A stretch of DNA of 33,335 nucleotides from Deltaproteobacteria bacterium (GTDB taxonomy: Bacteria; Myxococcota_C; UBA6777): NCBI GenBank assembly GCA_002731275.1, contig PCBK01000163.1, positions 1 to 33,335 on the forward strand, written 5' to 3'. Made by a program: the position numbers and the translations under genes. The notes beneath the pieces are model-generated. The model saw nothing but the letters and a program-made list of their open reading frames with translations. It searched no databases and was not told the origin of the DNA. How positions within the stretch are numbered: the stretch's first letter is position 1; the number at the start of each line of letters is the position of its first letter. Of this stretch, positions 32,717 through 33,335 are shown piece after piece.

Positions 32717-32773
32717 TTGAGGCGAGCGTACCCTCTCTATAGCACCGGGTTTGAACCCGGTGGTACCAACCAA
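32717..32773 (+). repeat. 57-bp dispersed element with CACCGGG palindrome, right copy
   Basis: Matches 17-73 at 54 of 57 positions and runs in the same direction. The palindrome is at 32743-32762 with a TG spacer. Although its arms superficially recall a tRNA T-arm, no acceptor, D or anticodon arms are present. Confidence 0.85.
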
Positions 32774-32896
32774 ATGAATCCCTCTATCCAATCATTCAAC
32801 CCATGCTCCCGTCTCCAGAAACGTTTGTAAAAAAAATACGCCCAAAGGATACGAATGTAACCATGCGCGCATGGGCATTGGGATACGAATGGCCAT

Positions 32897-33077
32897 CTTT
32901 CGAGAGGAGGGACTATTTACCCGATATATACAGGGGATTCTAGATTTCTGATCCGACAGACGTTGCACTTGCGTCCAAAGCAAAGCGTCCTATGAGGACG
33001 TTTGCTCCGTACGCTTTGCAACATATGCCTCGACAAACTCTCCACCCTGTCACTTCGTGACATCCCTCCTCTCAAGC
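32897..33077 (+). repeat. Tandem structured repeat, unit 1 (181 bp)
   Basis: Opens with CTTTCGAGAGGAGGGA and ATTTACCCGATAT, then the core box (32948-32976). A variable insert forms a bulged 10-bp hairpin (32980-33005, GCAAA-CGTCC arms). The unit closes with CAAACTCTCCACCCTG, a TGTCAC-TTC-GTGACA hairpin (33048-33062) and TCCCTCCTCTC, which pairs with the opening of unit 2. Confidence 0.75.
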
Positions 33078-33093
33078 CTTTCGAGAGGAGGGA
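33063..33093. repeat. 11-bp hairpin joining units 1 and 2
   Basis: TCCCTCCTCTC and GAGAGGAGGGA pair perfectly around a 9-nt loop at the junction of the two tandem units. Unit 1 begins, and the window ends, with a half of the same hairpin. Confidence 0.8.
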
Positions 33094-33335
33094 GCATTTA
33101 CCCGATATGTACGAGAGATACTTGAATGCTGTTCCGGCGGACGTTGCACTTGTGTCTCCGCAAACTCCCCTGATTCCACGAGTTCATCCCCTCCTTCCTG
33201 GCGGATATAGCAAGCCATATCCTTGGATTCCTTTTTACTTTCGGGATTGCAGTGGGTTTTTTGCGTCTTCACTTGCAATCATCCACCTCAACAAACTCTC
33301 CACCCTGAGCCTTCGGCTCTTCCCTCCTCTCAAGC
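33078..33335 (+). repeat. Tandem structured repeat, unit 2 (at least 258 bp, cut by the window end)
   Basis: Shares with unit 1 the opening 30 or so nucleotides, the core box (33129-33159) and the closing block. Its insert is different and longer, with a GGATAT/ATATCC hairpin (33203-33222) that matches the left-end array rather than unit 1. The closing hairpin is GAGCC-TTC-GGCTC (33307-33319): new stem, same loop. It ends inside the next junction hairpin. No plausible gene is seen in 32516-33335. Confidence 0.75.

Noticed and set aside
32743-32773. Possible tRNA 3' half (GGGTTTGAACCC)
   Set aside because: The palindrome closes over a 2-nt spacer, gives no 7-nt T-loop with a 5-bp stem, and has no anticodon or D arm upstream. 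The left copy has a TT spacer and no GTTC-type loop.
32465-32791. 108-codon minus-strand frame across the end of the lipoprotein gene
   Set aside because: It overlaps the lipoprotein gene's end, covers hairpins and the 57-bp repeat, and shows no domain, signal or ribosome binding site. Such frames arise from repeat sequence.
33072-33278. Minus-strand frame in tandem unit 2, with a similar short frame at 32792-32983
   Set aside because: Both encode a similar TQVQR ... YRVNxPSSRK string, but this simply reflects the DNA repeat. The matching frame in the left copy has stop codons, so it is not conserved as protein.
32897-33335. CRISPR array
   Set aside because: Repeat units are long (181 and more than 258 bp), unequal, and internally structured, with no regular short repeats or spacers and no cas genes.

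Overview
The window reads as a chromosomal segment of a Gram-negative, Myxococcota-like (former Deltaproteobacteria) bacterium. The signs are exported proteins built from very cysteine-rich tandem repeats, MopE-type aspartate/cysteine metal-binding motifs followed by beta-propeller-like repeats, several lipoproteins, an ECF sigma/FecR pair and an FHA-GGDEF protein. This placement is an inference: there is no rRNA or other phylogenetic marker here. Coding density is high and strand switches are frequent. I see no phage, transposase, CRISPR or tRNA.

Layout. 1-361: structured non-coding repeats. 362-2748 (-): M3-type metallopeptidase, then a dCMP-deaminase-like enzyme. 3051-4106 (+): exported cyclophilin-FKBP fusion. 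4150-7032 (-): MltG, and a MORN-like repeat lipoprotein with its own terminator. 7434-12828 (+): nitrogen cluster amtB, PII, glnA, a flotillin-like protein and an Lrp/AsnC regulator. 12838-17087 (-): small Cys-rich lipoprotein, exported coiled-coil protein, GST-like protein plus WYL regulator, and an orphan membrane protein. 17173-18495 (+): ThrE-type exporter. 18529-18987 (-): Lys-rich lipoprotein. 19205-26791 (+): HEAGH membrane protein, a 1455-residue Cys-rich/MopE/propeller surface protein, and a PilZ then FHA-GGDEF pair. 26831-29100 (-): DUF1761-like protein, and an ECF sigma/FecR operon. 29281-32515 (+): divergent exported barrel-like protein and a 723-residue lipoprotein with ten Cys-rich repeats. 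32516-33335: structured repeats related to those at the left end.

How parts work together. amtB-PII-glnA form a classical ammonium uptake and assimilation unit, but the PII protein lacks the uridylylation tyrosine and the Gln39 ligand, and glutamine synthetase has lost the usual sequence around its adenylylation tyrosine. Covalent control of this pathway may therefore be absent or different. PilZ and FHA-GGDEF are adjacent and would make and sense c-di-GMP. The ECF sigma/FecR pair is an envelope signalling unit facing a divergent exported protein.

The least ordinary signal is non-coding. Both ends carry members of a modular, hairpin-rich repeat family. In both arrays the core box begins within about 15 nt of the stop codon of the neighbouring gene and lies in that gene's orientation. 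Stem sequences differ between copies while pairing and the TTC loop are kept. A 57-bp sub-element is 54/57 identical between the two ends.
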